A DNA stretch of 64,000 bases, taken from positions 23,454 to 87,453 of the forward strand of contig CAYVWB010000008.1 of assembly GCA_964455395.1 (NCBI GenBank). The letters are read 5' to 3'. This DNA is from CAYVWB01 sp964455395 (GTDB lineage Bacteria; Desulfobacterota; Desulfovibrionia; Desulfovibrionales; Desulfovibrionaceae). The notes beneath the pieces were generated by a model. The model had not been told where the DNA came from, made no database searches, and was given only the letters and a program-made list of their open reading frames with translations. Of the stretch, positions 1 to 8,071 are shown piece after piece (position 1 is the stretch's first letter; each line of letters starts with the position of its first letter). The translations under genes were made by a program, and so were the position numbers.

Positions 1-1
1 G

Positions 2-346
2 ATAAACGCTCGCGACGCCATCGAAGAGCGCGCCGAACGCGACAAGCAGGACGAGAAACCCGCGTTCGTCAAACGCATCACCTTGCGCACGGAAACCGTG
101 ACTGCAGGGGATACCCGCACCGTGCGCGCCTCCATCTGCGACACAGGCCCCGGCGTGGACCCCGCCTTCGTCGACAAGATCTTCGAGCCCTTCTTCACCA
201 CCAAGGAAGTGGGCAAGGGCACGGGCCTGGGGCTCTCCATTTCCTACTCCATCGCCAAGGATTACGGCGGCGCCATCCACGCCATCGCCAATCCGCAAGA
301 GACCGGCGCCTGCTTCGTGCTGGAGTTCCCGGCCGAGCCAGCCTAG
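2..346 (+). CDS. Sensor histidine kinase, C-terminal ATPase domain (truncated by window edge)
   Basis: This is the 3' end of a histidine kinase gene whose start lies outside the window; frame 2 is open from the first bases to a stop at 344-346. About 114 residues remain. They carry the hallmarks of the GHKL ATPase domain: an N-box (INARDAIEER), a G1 box (ICDTGPGVD), and an F/G2 region (EPFFTTK followed by GKGTGLGLSI). The kinase would autophosphorylate on a histidine encoded upstream and pass phosphate to a receiver. It converges with the hybrid kinase gene on the other strand, and its stop is about 320 bases from that gene's stop. Sensor domain, membrane segments and signal cannot be known from this fragment. 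Confidence 0.9.
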   Translation: MNARDAIEERAERDKQDEKPAFVKRITLRTETVTAGDTRTVRASICDTGPGVDPAFVDKIFEPFFTTKEVGKGTGLGLSISYSIAKDYGGAIHAIANPQETGACFVLEFPAEPA

Positions 347-669
347 CACGAGCTGTCGGGAGGGCGGAGCGTGACGAGCGGCGGGGCATGCGGCGGACCG
401 GCCACGCGTGACCGCTGCGATTCGTATGGCCCGTCTGAGCCGGGGGCGCCGTGTGATTCTTTAAATCCGAGTGAGCCGAATGCTCCGGGGACAGCGCCGT
501 TTCCACGGGGAACGCCTCAGGAAGCTCGGGAGCCGGACGGCGCAGACGGCTCGGTCTCGGGCTGACGCGTGGGCAGCTCGACGGTGAAGACGGCGCTATC
601 CGTGATTCACCTCGGGAAGGAATACGTCGTCGACGGCGGCGCGCCCTATGGCGGGCGGTGGTGTGCGCC
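347..669. other. Intergenic region between converging kinase genes, contains a duplicated gene end
   Basis: No convincing gene is present. Open frames here lack kinase or other motifs. Bases 513-596 duplicate the 3' end of the gene that terminates at 670 (83 of 84 positions match 666-749). The remainder is GC-rich and shows no clear terminator. Confidence 0.6.
513..596 (+). repeat. 84-bp direct repeat, distal copy
   Basis: The sequence matches 666-749 at an offset of exactly 153 bases with a single internal difference (c versus t, at 527 in this copy). The downstream copy contains the stop codon and last coding part of the hybrid kinase, so this copy is a displaced fragment of a gene end. 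It implies a local tandem duplication of about 153 bp, with the spacer between copies since diverged. Confidence 0.9.
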
Positions 670-749
670 TCAGGAAGCTTGGGAGCCGGACGGCGCAGAC
701 GGCTCGGTCTCGGGCTGACGCGTGGGCAGCTCGACGGTGAAGACGGCGC
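666..749 (+). repeat. 84-bp direct repeat, copy inside the hybrid kinase gene
   Basis: This copy covers the stop codon (670-672) and about the last 26 codons of the minus-strand hybrid kinase, ending in the proline- and serine-rich tail (QPETEPSAPSGSQAS). The partner copy lies at 513-596. Confidence 0.9.
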
Positions 750-2751
750 CACGGCCGGGCTCGGAGTCCACCTCGATGGTTCCTTTGTGTTGCGCCACCA
801 CACGCTGGGTGATGAAGAGGCCCAGCCCCGTGCCTTTGGGGCCTTTGGAGGAGAAGAAGAGGGTGAAAAGCTTGTCGCGGGTCTCGGCGTCCATGCCCAC
901 CCCGTCGTCTTGAATGCGGAAGCGCACGCGGCCGGGACGCTGCGTGGGTTCCAGGGTGAACGTCACGGTGTGTTCGCGGGCGTCGTCGTGTTCGCTGGCG
1001 TCGGCCATGGCGCAGGCGTCCACGGCGTTTTCCAGCAGGTTGACGAGCGCGGTGGACAGGGCCGTGGCGTCGATCTCCAGCTCGCCCACGCCATGGTCGA
1101 AGCGTTTGACGAAGTTGACGCCGGCTTTTGCTGCGCGGGGTTCCACCAAGGAAGCGACGCTCTGCGCGAACAGGGGGCCGGCCACGCGCTCCACGTTCAG
1201 CTCCCGGCTCTTGGCGTAGCGCAGGATGTCCAATACGGTGGCGCGCACGCGTCCCACCAGCTGTTTCACGGTGGCCACGGCCTCGTGCACTTGCGTCATG
1301 TTCTCGCGCTTGAGGCCGGACTCCAGCCGATAGACGCCGCCATCGAGCGCGGTGAGCATGCCCTTGACGCCGTGGGACATGGAGCCGAGCAGCAGGCCCA
1401 GGGAGGCGAGGTGGTCCTGCATCTCGCGTACTTCAGTGATGTCCGCGATAAGCTCCATGATTTCGGGGTGCTGGGCGCCCTGCTCGGAAGCGGGCGCGCC
1501 GGCCAGTGGCGCAGCGAGGATGTAGTAGTGCCGCGGGCCTTCCGGGGTCGTGAGAGAGAACTCTGCGCGGCGGGAATGCATCTCGGCCGCGTCCAGAGGG
1601 GACTTGAGCGCCTCCAGAGCGCGGGCGAGGAGTTCGCGTTCGGGGAGGGGCTCTTCGTTGTGCGCGCGTGGGGAGGGCTTGAGCTGGGCCAGGGCGGCGC
1701 CGTCCGGACCGAAGTCTTCCTTGAACCGGCGGTTGGACTCGCGGATGGCGTGGCGCTGGTCGCGCACGGCGATGGCCAGAGGCGCGGTCTCGAACAGATG
1801 GCGGTAACGTGCGCGGGTGCGCGCCAGCTCCTGGCGGATGGCTTCCACCTCGCTCACGTCCACCCAGATCTCCAGGACGAGCTCCACGTCCTCCGCTTCC
1901 GAGTAGATGGGCGCCGTGTGGCAGACCATGGGGATGGCTTCGCCGTCGTCTGCTTGCACCAGGGCGCGTTTGCGCTGGGGCATGCCTGTGGCGAAGGTGC
2001 GGCCCACAGGGCAGTCGGCTTCGCGGGCGTGTTCGTCGGCGTAGAGGCTGCAGCTGGAGGCGCCCACGCGGTCGCCGAAGCGCAGGCGGTACAGCGCGTT
2101 GGATGCGACGATTTCCAGGTAGGCGTTGTGGATGGTGATGTAGCAAGGCAGCTCGGTGAAAAGTTCGTCATCCTCGTCCACATCGGAGGCGAGGTGTTCC
2201 ATGGCGGAGGCCACGCCCTCGATGACCTGGCTGATGGCGGTCTGCCGCTCCAGTTCCACGATGCGCGCGCTTTTTTCCTCCACCAGCTGTTCGAGGTTGC
2301 GGGTGTAGTGTTCCAGCTGGCGTTTGAGGGACATCTTCTCCTGCACGCGAGCGAGAGAGATTTCCAAGGAATCGTGGTGGATGGGCTTGGTGATGAAGTC
2401 GGCGGCCTCGTGCTTGAGAGACTCGATGGCGGTTTCCATGTCACCGTGGCCGGTGATCATGATGACCTCGGTCTCTGGCCGCTCGGCTTTGATGCGCTTG
2501 AGCAGCTCCACGCCGTCCATGCCGGGCATCTTGATGTCCGTGAGGACGATGGCCGGCGTGTGTTCGCGGAAGAGGCGCAGGGCTTCTTCGGCGTCCGGCG
2601 CCGTGAGGACGTCGTAGCCGAGGTCGAGCAGGGAAATGGAAAGAACGCGACGGATGCCTTCTTCGTCGTCGACGAGGAGTACGGAGCGCGGCTCCGGGGA
2701 GGGCGCGCCGGCGGCGTATGGGGGTGTGGCGGGGTCGTCTTGCGGTGTCAT
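670..2751 (-). CDS. Hybrid receiver-histidine kinase with N-terminal receiver
   Basis: A soluble 693-residue two-component protein. Residues about 23-140 form a receiver: acidic pair D28/D29, predicted phospho-acceptor D72 in TDIKMPG, then ITGHGD and a KP dipeptide. A short coiled coil follows (HYTRNLEQLVEEKSARI), then two PAS-like regions (about 180-290 and 300-430, one with SLYADEHAREADC). The dimerisation/phosphotransfer helix has the likely acceptor His460 (SMSHGVKG). The ATPase domain has the N-box NLLENAVDAC, G1 DDGVGM and GTGLGL. No membrane segment is seen, so it probably acts in the cytoplasm. The frame stays open upstream of the chosen ATG, but that part reads as a shadow of the preceding receiver gene. 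An AAGGA lies upstream of the ATG. It follows the two receivers and the hmc genes on the same strand, so it probably signals with them. Confidence 0.9.
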   Translation of the reverse strand: MTPQDDPATPPYAAGAPSPEPRSVLLVDDEEGIRRVLSISLLDLGYDVLTAPDAEEALRLFREHTPAIVLTDIKMPGMDGVELLKRIKAERPETEVIMITGHGDMETAIESLKHEAADFITKPIHHDSLEISLARVQEKMSLKRQLEHYTRNLEQLVEEKSARIVELERQTAISQVIEGVASAMEHLASDVDEDDELFTELPCYITIHNAYLEIVASNALYRLRFGDRVGASSCSLYADEHAREADCPVGRTFATGMPQRKRALVQADDGEAIPMVCHTAPIYSEAEDVELVLEIWVDVSEVEAIRQELARTRARYRHLFETAPLAIAVRDQRHAIRESNRRFKEDFGPDGAALAQLKPSPRAHNEEPLPERELLARALEALKSPLDAAEMHSRRAEFSLTTPEGPRHYYILAAPLAGAPASEQGAQHPEIMELIADITEVREMQDHLASLGLLLGSMSHGVKGMLTALDGGVYRLESGLKRENMTQVHEAVATVKQLVGRVRATVLDILRYAKSRELNVERVAGPLFAQSVASLVEPRAAKAGVNFVKRFDHGVGELEIDATALSTALVNLLENAVDACAMADASEHDDAREHTVTFTLEPTQRPGRVRFRIQDDGVGMDAETRDKLFTLFFSSKGPKGTGLGLFITQRVVAQHKGTIEVDSEPGRGAVFTVELPTRQPETEPSAPSGSQAS

Positions 2752-2821
2752 GGAGTGGGTGAGTCCTTCGCACGCAGCCGGCGCCGGAGCGTCTGGGCCC
2801 CGGCGTCGGCGCGTGGAAAGG

Positions 2822-3184
2822 CTAGCCGAGGGCTTCCTTGACCGCGGTGATGACAGCGTCCGGGTCGAAGGGTTTGTTGATGGTGGCCACGGCTTTGCGG
2901 ATGGCGAGGTGGATGCCGGAGAGGCCGCTGATGACGATGACCGGCGTTTCCTTGAGTTCGGGATCGTGCGCCATCTTGCGGTAGAAGCGCGGTCCCCACT
3001 CTTGGGGCATCTCCAGATCCAGAGTGATGAGGTCGGGTTTCTCCCGCTTGGCGACATCCAGGGCCAGTGATCCGTCGGAGGCGGAGCACGTGGCGTAGCC
3101 ATTGTCCTGGAAGAGGGTGACGAGGAACTGCACGATTTCCGGATCGTCGTCCACAACCATAATCTTCTTCGCCTGGTCGGCCAT
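2822..3184 (-). CDS. Single-domain response regulator
   Basis: A 120-residue stand-alone receiver with no output domain. The acidic triad is D12-D14, the phospho-acceptor is D56 in TLDLEMP, and VIVISG and NKPFD supply the conserved Ser/Thr and Lys positions. An AAGGAG ribosome-binding site sits just ahead of the ATG. It is a close paralogue of the receiver at 3225-3581; both share an unusual tract after the acceptor (EMP, two residues, WGPRF). Such proteins relay phosphate or act by protein contact. The neighbouring hybrid kinase is the obvious candidate partner. It occupies the position of the rrf1 response regulator in known hmc operons. Confidence 0.93.
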   Translation of the reverse strand: MADQAKKIMVVDDDPEIVQFLVTLFQDNGYATCSASDGSLALDVAKREKPDLITLDLEMPQEWGPRFYRKMAHDPELKETPVIVISGLSGIHLAIRKAVATINKPFDPDAVITAVKEALG

Positions 3185-3224
3185 GGTCGTCTCCTTCGCG
3201 AGAGCGTGCGCGGGCGTCGCTGTG

Positions 3225-3581
3225 CTAGCCGATGACCTTGTTCACGGTGTCCAGCAGCTCCTCGCGGTCAAAGGGTTTGGTGAAGCTCGCGACAGCCTTG
3301 GGCACGGCGTACTTGTTGCCGGTGAGGCCGCTGATGACGATGACGGGGATGTTCTTGTATTCGAGTCCCATCTGGCCCAGCTTGCGGTGGAAGCGGGGGC
3401 CCCAGTCTTCTGGCATCTCGATGTCCAGTGTGATGAGGTCGGGCGTTTTCTGCTGGACGAGCTCGAGGGCTTTGGCGCCGTCGTTGGCGACGACAGTGTC
3501 GTAGCCGTTGTCTTCGAAGAGCGTGGTCAAGTAGGACGTGATTTCGGGATCGTCGTCGACGATGAGGATGGTCTTGGCCAT
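3225..3581 (-). CDS. Single-domain response regulator (Rrf1-like position)
   Basis: A 118-residue receiver-only protein with acidic triad D9-D11, phospho-acceptor D53 (TLDIEMP), VIVISGL and TKPFD. The start has a good AGGAG ribosome-binding site. It lies 14 bases from the universal stress protein gene and 40 bases from the second receiver, so it is probably co-transcribed with hmc. Rrf1 of Desulfovibrio vulgaris is a response regulator encoded next to hmcF, which makes this or its neighbour the likely counterpart. Orthology is inferred from position. With no DNA-binding domain it cannot itself be a classical transcription factor. Confidence 0.93.
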   Translation of the reverse strand: MAKTILIVDDDPEITSYLTTLFEDNGYDTVVANDGAKALELVQQKTPDLITLDIEMPEDWGPRFHRKLGQMGLEYKNIPVIVISGLTGNKYAVPKAVASFTKPFDREELLDTVNKVIG

Positions 3582-3595
3582 GGTGGTCGCTCCTC

Positions 3596-4513
3596 TTAGA
3601 TCTTGTCAGGCTTGTTGACGCTGATGACGGGGCAGGGGGCGCGCATGATGACTTTCTCCAAAGTAACATCCATCCAGTCTGCTTGGGGGGAGTGTTTTTC
3701 GGAGTGGTGCGCCATGACGATCAGGTCCGCCTGTTTTTCACGCGCATATTTCACCACTTCTACATAGGGGATTCCTTCCCAGACGTCCATATCGAACTGC
3801 TTGAAGTCGCCCAGTTTGTTCACGTAGCGTTGGCGCAGCGTGTTGCGCGCCTGGATGAGCGCGTCTTCGATTTCTTCCTGTGGCGTGGGTGCGGAGGCTT
3901 GCGCCGAGCCGGAGACGTCATAGGCGTGGAAGAGGTAGAGCGTGCCGTCCAGCTCCTTGGCGGTTTTCAAGGCGAACTGGAACGCGTTGTCCGAAGCGTG
4001 GGAGAAGTCCGTGGCGAAGACGATGTTCTCGAAGCCGCCCCACATGGACGCGGAGGGCCGGGAGACGGTGAGCACGGGGCAGCGCGCGGCGCGGGCCACG
4101 CGTTGCACGGTGGAGCCCGGGAAGTCCCGGCGCACTTTCACGGCGTCGCGTTCGGACTGCGTGGTGGCGCCCATGACGATGAGGTCCACGTCTTCGGAGC
4201 GCGCCACGCGCAGCACTTCGCGGTGGGGGTAGCCCACGGTGACGAGTACGCTGCACTTGGCGCAGTTGGTCATCTGCTCGCTGTAGTAGTCTTTGACTTC
4301 CTGGGTGACGAGTTCGATGTAGTTGTCGTCCACCTCCACGTCTTCGCCTGTGCGCACGTCGGAGACCACTTGGCTGAAGGAGCGTGTGGGGGTGCCGAAG
4401 TCGTGGAAGACGATGAGCTCGGCGTCATAGCGGTTGGAGAGGTCGAAAGCCACGCGGGCCGCGTCGTCACAGACGGACGACGCGGACGTGGCGAACAGGA
4501 TTTTCTTGAACAT
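3596..4513 (-). CDS. Tandem-domain universal stress protein (UspA family)
   Basis: A 305-residue cytoplasmic protein made of two Usp folds (about 1-152 and 160-305). Each starts with the family's typical first strand (KKILFAT; ENIVFATDFS) and has DLIVM before the nucleotide loop. The first domain keeps much of the ATP-binding pattern (MGATT and later PGSTVQRV). In the second the glycines are replaced (MAHHSEKH), so only one half may bind nucleotide. The start has GAGGTG eight bases upstream. It lies 18 bases after hmcF and 14 before a receiver gene, inside the hmc transcription unit, which suggests a stress or energy-state input to the redox complex. The exact role is unknown. Confidence 0.92.
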   Translation of the reverse strand: MFKKILFATSASSVCDDAARVAFDLSNRYDAELIVFHDFGTPTRSFSQVVSDVRTGEDVEVDDNYIELVTQEVKDYYSEQMTNCAKCSVLVTVGYPHREVLRVARSEDVDLIVMGATTQSERDAVKVRRDFPGSTVQRVARAARCPVLTVSRPSASMWGGFENIVFATDFSHASDNAFQFALKTAKELDGTLYLFHAYDVSGSAQASAPTPQEEIEDALIQARNTLRQRYVNKLGDFKQFDMDVWEGIPYVEVVKYAREKQADLIVMAHHSEKHSPQADWMDVTLEKVIMRAPCPVISVNKPDKI

Positions 4514-4531
4514 GTCGCACCTCGTGCAAGG

Positions 4532-5935
4532 TTAGAGGGCTTCCTCTTCGTCCGGGGCCTTGAGATGCTCGGGGACGATGGCCATCTCGATGACCAGGGG
4601 CTTGAGGAAGGACCAGCGGATGCCGATCTCGAACTCCTCCTCCAGGTCGCGGATCGCGTCCCAGCAGTTGTGGCAGGGCGCGATGACGAGGCCCGCGCCG
4701 GTGGCCAGGATCTGGTCGCGTTTGGTCTTCAGCGCTTCGTTGCGTTCCTTGCGGAACCGCCCGATGCCGTTGAAGCCGCCCCCGCCGCCGCAGCAGTAGT
4801 TGTATTGCAGCTCCGGGGCCATGGGCACGTAGTAGCCGGGTTCCGCCAGGTAGCTCATCACCTCGCGCACCGCTTTCACGATGCCGTGGTTGCGCACGTA
4901 GTTGCACGAGTCCTGGATGGTGAAGGGCTCCTTGAGGCGCTTTTCGGGATCGATCTTGATCTTGCCTTCGCGCAGGGCTTCAGCAAGCCACTCCACATAG
5001 TGGATGGACTCCACCGGGGTCTTGCCGTCTTCGTAGCCGGCCCAGTAAGGGCCTTCGATCACGGTGGCGCGGTGGGCGTGGCCGCATTCGGTGCCCACCA
5101 TGCGCTTGGGCTTGAGGCGCAGCATGGCGTCGTAGACGGATTTGGCTTGCATGGTGCAGCCTTCCCAGTCGCCAGCGAACATGGTCAGGCTGGTGAGGTC
5201 CCAGCCCTTGCTGGGCACGGTCCAGTGCTCGCCAGCGAGGTGGAAGATGACTGCGGCTTCCGCAAGGTCTTCCGGGTAGTGCTTGGGTTCGCGGGCGTTG
5301 CAGGTGTACATCAAGTCGGCGTTTTCCACATCCACGGGGATAGTGATGCCCGGGTAGTACTCTTCCTGTTCTTCCGCCATCCATTCGCACGTTTCCACCC
5401 AGTCTTCGGTGGTCACGTTCATCTGGGCGTTGTAGATGCGGTGCATGCCCGAGCCTATCTTCAGTTCCCACGGCACGAAGCCTTGGGAAAAAAGCAGGCC
5501 GCGCATGTAGCTGACCATGACGCCCATGTCGATGCCGTGGGGGCAGAAGGTGCCGCAGCGGTTGCAGCACGTGCATTTTGCCCAGGCGGTTTTCATGCAG
5601 TACTGCATGAAGGCGTTGTCCACCTTGCCTTTGCGTTTGACGATCTCGCCCAAGGTGGAGTGCACCTTGAATGCGGGCACTTGCTCGGGGTCGCGGTCGT
5701 AGATGCGGTAGAAGAAGCAGCTGTCTGCGCACATGCCGCACTTGGCGCAGATCTTCAGCCACGTTTTCAGCCGCGATTTCATGGTTTTCTGGATGGTGGC
5801 CCAGAGCTTGTCCGTGTCCACGTCCAGTTGGTTCAGTTCCTCGTAGTATTTCTTGCCGCCCGTGTCGTTCAAGAGCGCCATGAGCTGCTCTTCAGTGTTC
5901 ACGGGGGTGCGATTGCAAAGCGTGCCTTCAGGCAT
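4532..5935 (-). CDS. hmcF: HmcF, cytoplasmic Fe-S subunit with CCG domain
   Basis: A 467-residue heterodisulfide-reductase-related iron-sulfur protein, the cytoplasmic-face subunit of the Hmc complex. Two [4Fe-4S] motifs are visible: C63, C66, C69, C73 (CAKCGMCADSC) and C121, C124, C127, C131 (CTCCNRCGTFC). The C-terminal half has CCG-type cysteine sites, including YNYCCGGGGG and APCHNCWD, which resemble the noncubane-cluster region of HdrB. The ATG has a strong AGGAGG ribosome-binding site. The gene is 31 bases from hmcE. It should take electrons that HmcA-E carry across the membrane and pass them to a cytoplasmic acceptor. The related TmcB is an alternative, but the six-gene context fixes the call as Hmc. 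Confidence 0.93.
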   Translation of the reverse strand: MPEGTLCNRTPVNTEEQLMALLNDTGGKKYYEELNQLDVDTDKLWATIQKTMKSRLKTWLKICAKCGMCADSCFFYRIYDRDPEQVPAFKVHSTLGEIVKRKGKVDNAFMQYCMKTAWAKCTCCNRCGTFCPHGIDMGVMVSYMRGLLFSQGFVPWELKIGSGMHRIYNAQMNVTTEDWVETCEWMAEEQEEYYPGITIPVDVENADLMYTCNAREPKHYPEDLAEAAVIFHLAGEHWTVPSKGWDLTSLTMFAGDWEGCTMQAKSVYDAMLRLKPKRMVGTECGHAHRATVIEGPYWAGYEDGKTPVESIHYVEWLAEALREGKIKIDPEKRLKEPFTIQDSCNYVRNHGIVKAVREVMSYLAEPGYYVPMAPELQYNYCCGGGGGFNGIGRFRKERNEALKTKRDQILATGAGLVIAPCHNCWDAIRDLEEEFEIGIRWSFLKPLVIEMAIVPEHLKAPDEEEAL

Positions 5936-5966
5936 ACGGATTTCCTCCTGATGAAGGACGGGGGGC

Positions 5967-6647
5967 CTACCAGTTGAAGGCGCCGTCCTTCTTGAAGCCG
6001 CCGCGCTTGATGCCGAAGTCCATGCCCAGCTGACCGCGGGACATGAAGAAAAGCACGAAGTGCGAGAGCTTGGTGAAGGGGATGGCGATGAGCATCACCT
6101 CGCCGAAGAAGATGTGCGCAAGCACCCAGAAGTCATAATTACCGACATTGTAGCTGGCAAGGGCGCCTGTAATGAACGGCAGGATGGTGATGCACAGAAT
6201 CATCACGTCATGCCATGTGTTCAGGATGCGCACCTCCGGCAGCACGAGCCGGCGCAAGATGAGGAAAAACGCCGAGACGAAGAAGCCCCAAACCAGGAAG
6301 TCCACCAGCCCTTGCGGCAGCGAAAGCGGCGCCACTCCCAGCCACTGCTTCATCAGCGTGGTGTGTGCGGAAGCGAACAGCGGCACCAGGATGATGGCCA
6401 AGTGGAAGACGAAGGTGAACAGCGTCATGAAGGGCTTTTCCCGCCACGTGTGCGCCTTGTAGGGCACGATGAAGGCCAGGATGCTGCGAGCCGCATGCTT
6501 CAGGCCGAGCTTCATGTGGGGTCTGTACGCCACGCGGTCCATCTTCCAGTCCAAGCCGCGCACATACCACACGACCCGCCAGGCGCAGCCGCCCAAGAAG
6601 ATCAGGATGGACAGGACCAGCATCGGTCCAGTGAGGAAATCATACAT
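5967..6647 (-). CDS. hmcE: HmcE, cytochrome-b-like membrane subunit
   Basis: A 226-residue polytopic membrane protein with about five hydrophobic segments, starting with LVLSILIFLGGCAWRVVWYV. Histidines suited to b-haem ligation occur in or near helices (FVFHLAIILVP, SAHTTLMKQW, WHDVMI, LAHIFFGE, KLSHFVLFF). The fold resembles the gamma subunit of respiratory nitrate reductase, as expected for HmcE. The ATG follows GGAG and lies 13 bases after the hmcD stop. It would provide part of the transmembrane electron path between periplasmic HmcA/B and cytoplasmic HmcF. Confidence 0.92.
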   Translation of the reverse strand: MYDFLTGPMLVLSILIFLGGCAWRVVWYVRGLDWKMDRVAYRPHMKLGLKHAARSILAFIVPYKAHTWREKPFMTLFTFVFHLAIILVPLFASAHTTLMKQWLGVAPLSLPQGLVDFLVWGFFVSAFFLILRRLVLPEVRILNTWHDVMILCITILPFITGALASYNVGNYDFWVLAHIFFGEVMLIAIPFTKLSHFVLFFMSRGQLGMDFGIKRGGFKKDGAFNW

Positions 6648-6660
6648 GAGGGGCTGCTCC

Positions 6661-6804
6661 TTAGTATTTCCGCATCTTTTCTTCGCGGCCCGTGAGGAAC
6701 CGCCAGAAGGCGACGAAGCCGACGAGGATGCCGCCCATCAGCAGATAGATGACGCCTTTGGAATGCACCATGAAATCGTGCAGTGTATGGAATTCGTTTG
6801 CCAT
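6661..6804 (-). CDS. hmcD: HmcD, 47-residue single-span membrane subunit
   Basis: A tiny gene between hmcC and hmcE, easily missed. The product begins MANEFHTLHDFMVHSKG and has one transmembrane helix (about residues 17-37, VIYLLMGGILVGFVAFWRFL), then a basic tail ending RKY. A length of 47 residues is typical of HmcD. A GGAGG ribosome-binding site precedes the ATG, and the stop is 13 bases before hmcE. It is presumably a structural subunit; no cofactor ligands are evident apart from a few N-terminal histidines. Confidence 0.9.
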   Translation of the reverse strand: MANEFHTLHDFMVHSKGVIYLLMGGILVGFVAFWRFLTGREEKMRKY

Positions 6805-6817
6805 CGAATGAGCCCTC

Positions 6818-8071
6818 CTAGTGGTCTTCGTCCGCGTATTCCGGGTGCGTGTACAGGATGGGCATCCTGTTGGCGATGATCCGGAAGATCACGACGTGCA
6901 GGCTGATGATGAGAATGGTGACGACGAACTCGAAGAAGTGCGGGAAGTACGACGCTTCCTCGGGCAGCTTCCAGTTGTACGCGATGAGCGAGACGTTCAG
7001 TCGGTTCAGCACGATGCCCAGGATGGTCCACACCGCAGCGAGCTTGATGAGCCCTGTGCGCTTCTCCCGGTAGCCCACGGCGTAGCACACCGCTGGCAGG
7101 AAGACGAAGCCGATCAGCTCCACCAGGAACCACAGCCCCCAGCCAGTGGCCAGGTGCGCCCAGGCGCCGTCAGCCGCCACGCCGATCCACTTGATGAAGA
7201 AGTACGCCATCAGCACGAAGGCCGCGCCTTTGGCGAACCCGAACATCACGTCGCCGTGTCCGTCAGCGGTTTCCTTGTCCATCTTCTTGTGCATGTACCG
7301 GTGCGAGAGAATGCCCTCGAAGATGACCACGGACATGCCCGCCGCGATGGCTGAAACGAAGAAGTACACCGGCAGATACTGCGAGTACCACAAGGGATGC
7401 ACCTTGCCCGGCGCGATGAGGAAGAGCGCGCCAAGCGAAGACTGGTGCATGGTGGAGAGCACCACGCCGAAGATCGTCAGCACGATGGTCAGCCCATGCA
7501 CGATGTTGCGCAGGCGCTTCTTGCCGAGCCATTCGAACGCGCTGGGCAAGAACTCCAGGAAGAGCACCGTGAGGTACAGAAAGACGCACAAACCCACTTC
7601 GAAGAGCAGGCTCGACGTGCCTTGCGACACGAAGATGGGGTAGGACAGACGCCACGGCTGGCCCACGTCGTAGTGCAGCGCCACCACCACCAGGGAGTAG
7701 CCGATGAACGCTGTCAACAGCGCGGGACGCAGCGCCGTCTTGAAACGGTCCATGCCGAAGATGAGACACGCCGCCGAAGTCACGAATCCACCCGCAGCGA
7801 GCGCGACGCCGCAGAGCAGGTCGATGGAGATCCAAAGACCCCACGGCCAGTTGTCGTCCAGGTTCGTCACCATGCTGAGACCGCCTGTGAAGCGCAAGAG
7901 CGTCGCCAAACCGCCAAGAATGAGGATGGCGGTCTGGATGGGGTGCGCTTTGGCGGCGGCGATGATGGTTTCCTTGCTGAAGGTCTCCTTCAGCGTCTCC
8001 TTGAGGCCCTTTTTCGTCAGGCGCTCGGGGTCCACGGTGTAGGAGGCCACGTCGGGCTGATGCTCGGACAT
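6818..8071 (-). CDS. hmcC: HmcC, NrfD/PsrC-type integral membrane subunit
   Basis: A 417-residue membrane protein with about ten transmembrane helices after a 45-residue soluble N-terminus, the pattern of the NrfD/PsrC family. Typical features are WPWGLWI in the second helix, HYDVGQPWRL, MHQSSLG, and GKVHPLWYS. Its ATG shares a base with the hmcB stop (TAATG), so the pair is translationally coupled. In related complexes this subunit pairs with the four-cluster ferredoxin (here HmcB) and interacts with quinone or ions. In Hmc it links HmcB to the rest of the membrane part. Confidence 0.94.
   Translation of the reverse strand: MSEHQPDVASYTVDPERLTKKGLKETLKETFSKETIIAAAKAHPIQTAILILGGLATLLRFTGGLSMVTNLDDNWPWGLWISIDLLCGVALAAGGFVTSAACLIFGMDRFKTALRPALLTAFIGYSLVVVALHYDVGQPWRLSYPIFVSQGTSSLLFEVGLCVFLYLTVLFLEFLPSAFEWLGKKRLRNIVHGLTIVLTIFGVVLSTMHQSSLGALFLIAPGKVHPLWYSQYLPVYFFVSAIAAGMSVVIFEGILSHRYMHKKMDKETADGHGDVMFGFAKGAAFVLMAYFFIKWIGVAADGAWAHLATGWGLWFLVELIGFVFLPAVCYAVGYREKRTGLIKLAAVWTILGIVLNRLNVSLIAYNWKLPEEASYFPHFFEFVVTILIISLHVVIFRIIANRMPILYTHPEYADEDH

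Noticed and set aside
658..2841. A 727-codon plus-strand open frame opposite the hybrid kinase
   Set aside because: It is the complement of a gene with clear receiver, histidine and ATPase motifs. High GC makes long antisense frames common, and its translation (rich in H, V and G) shows no family pattern.
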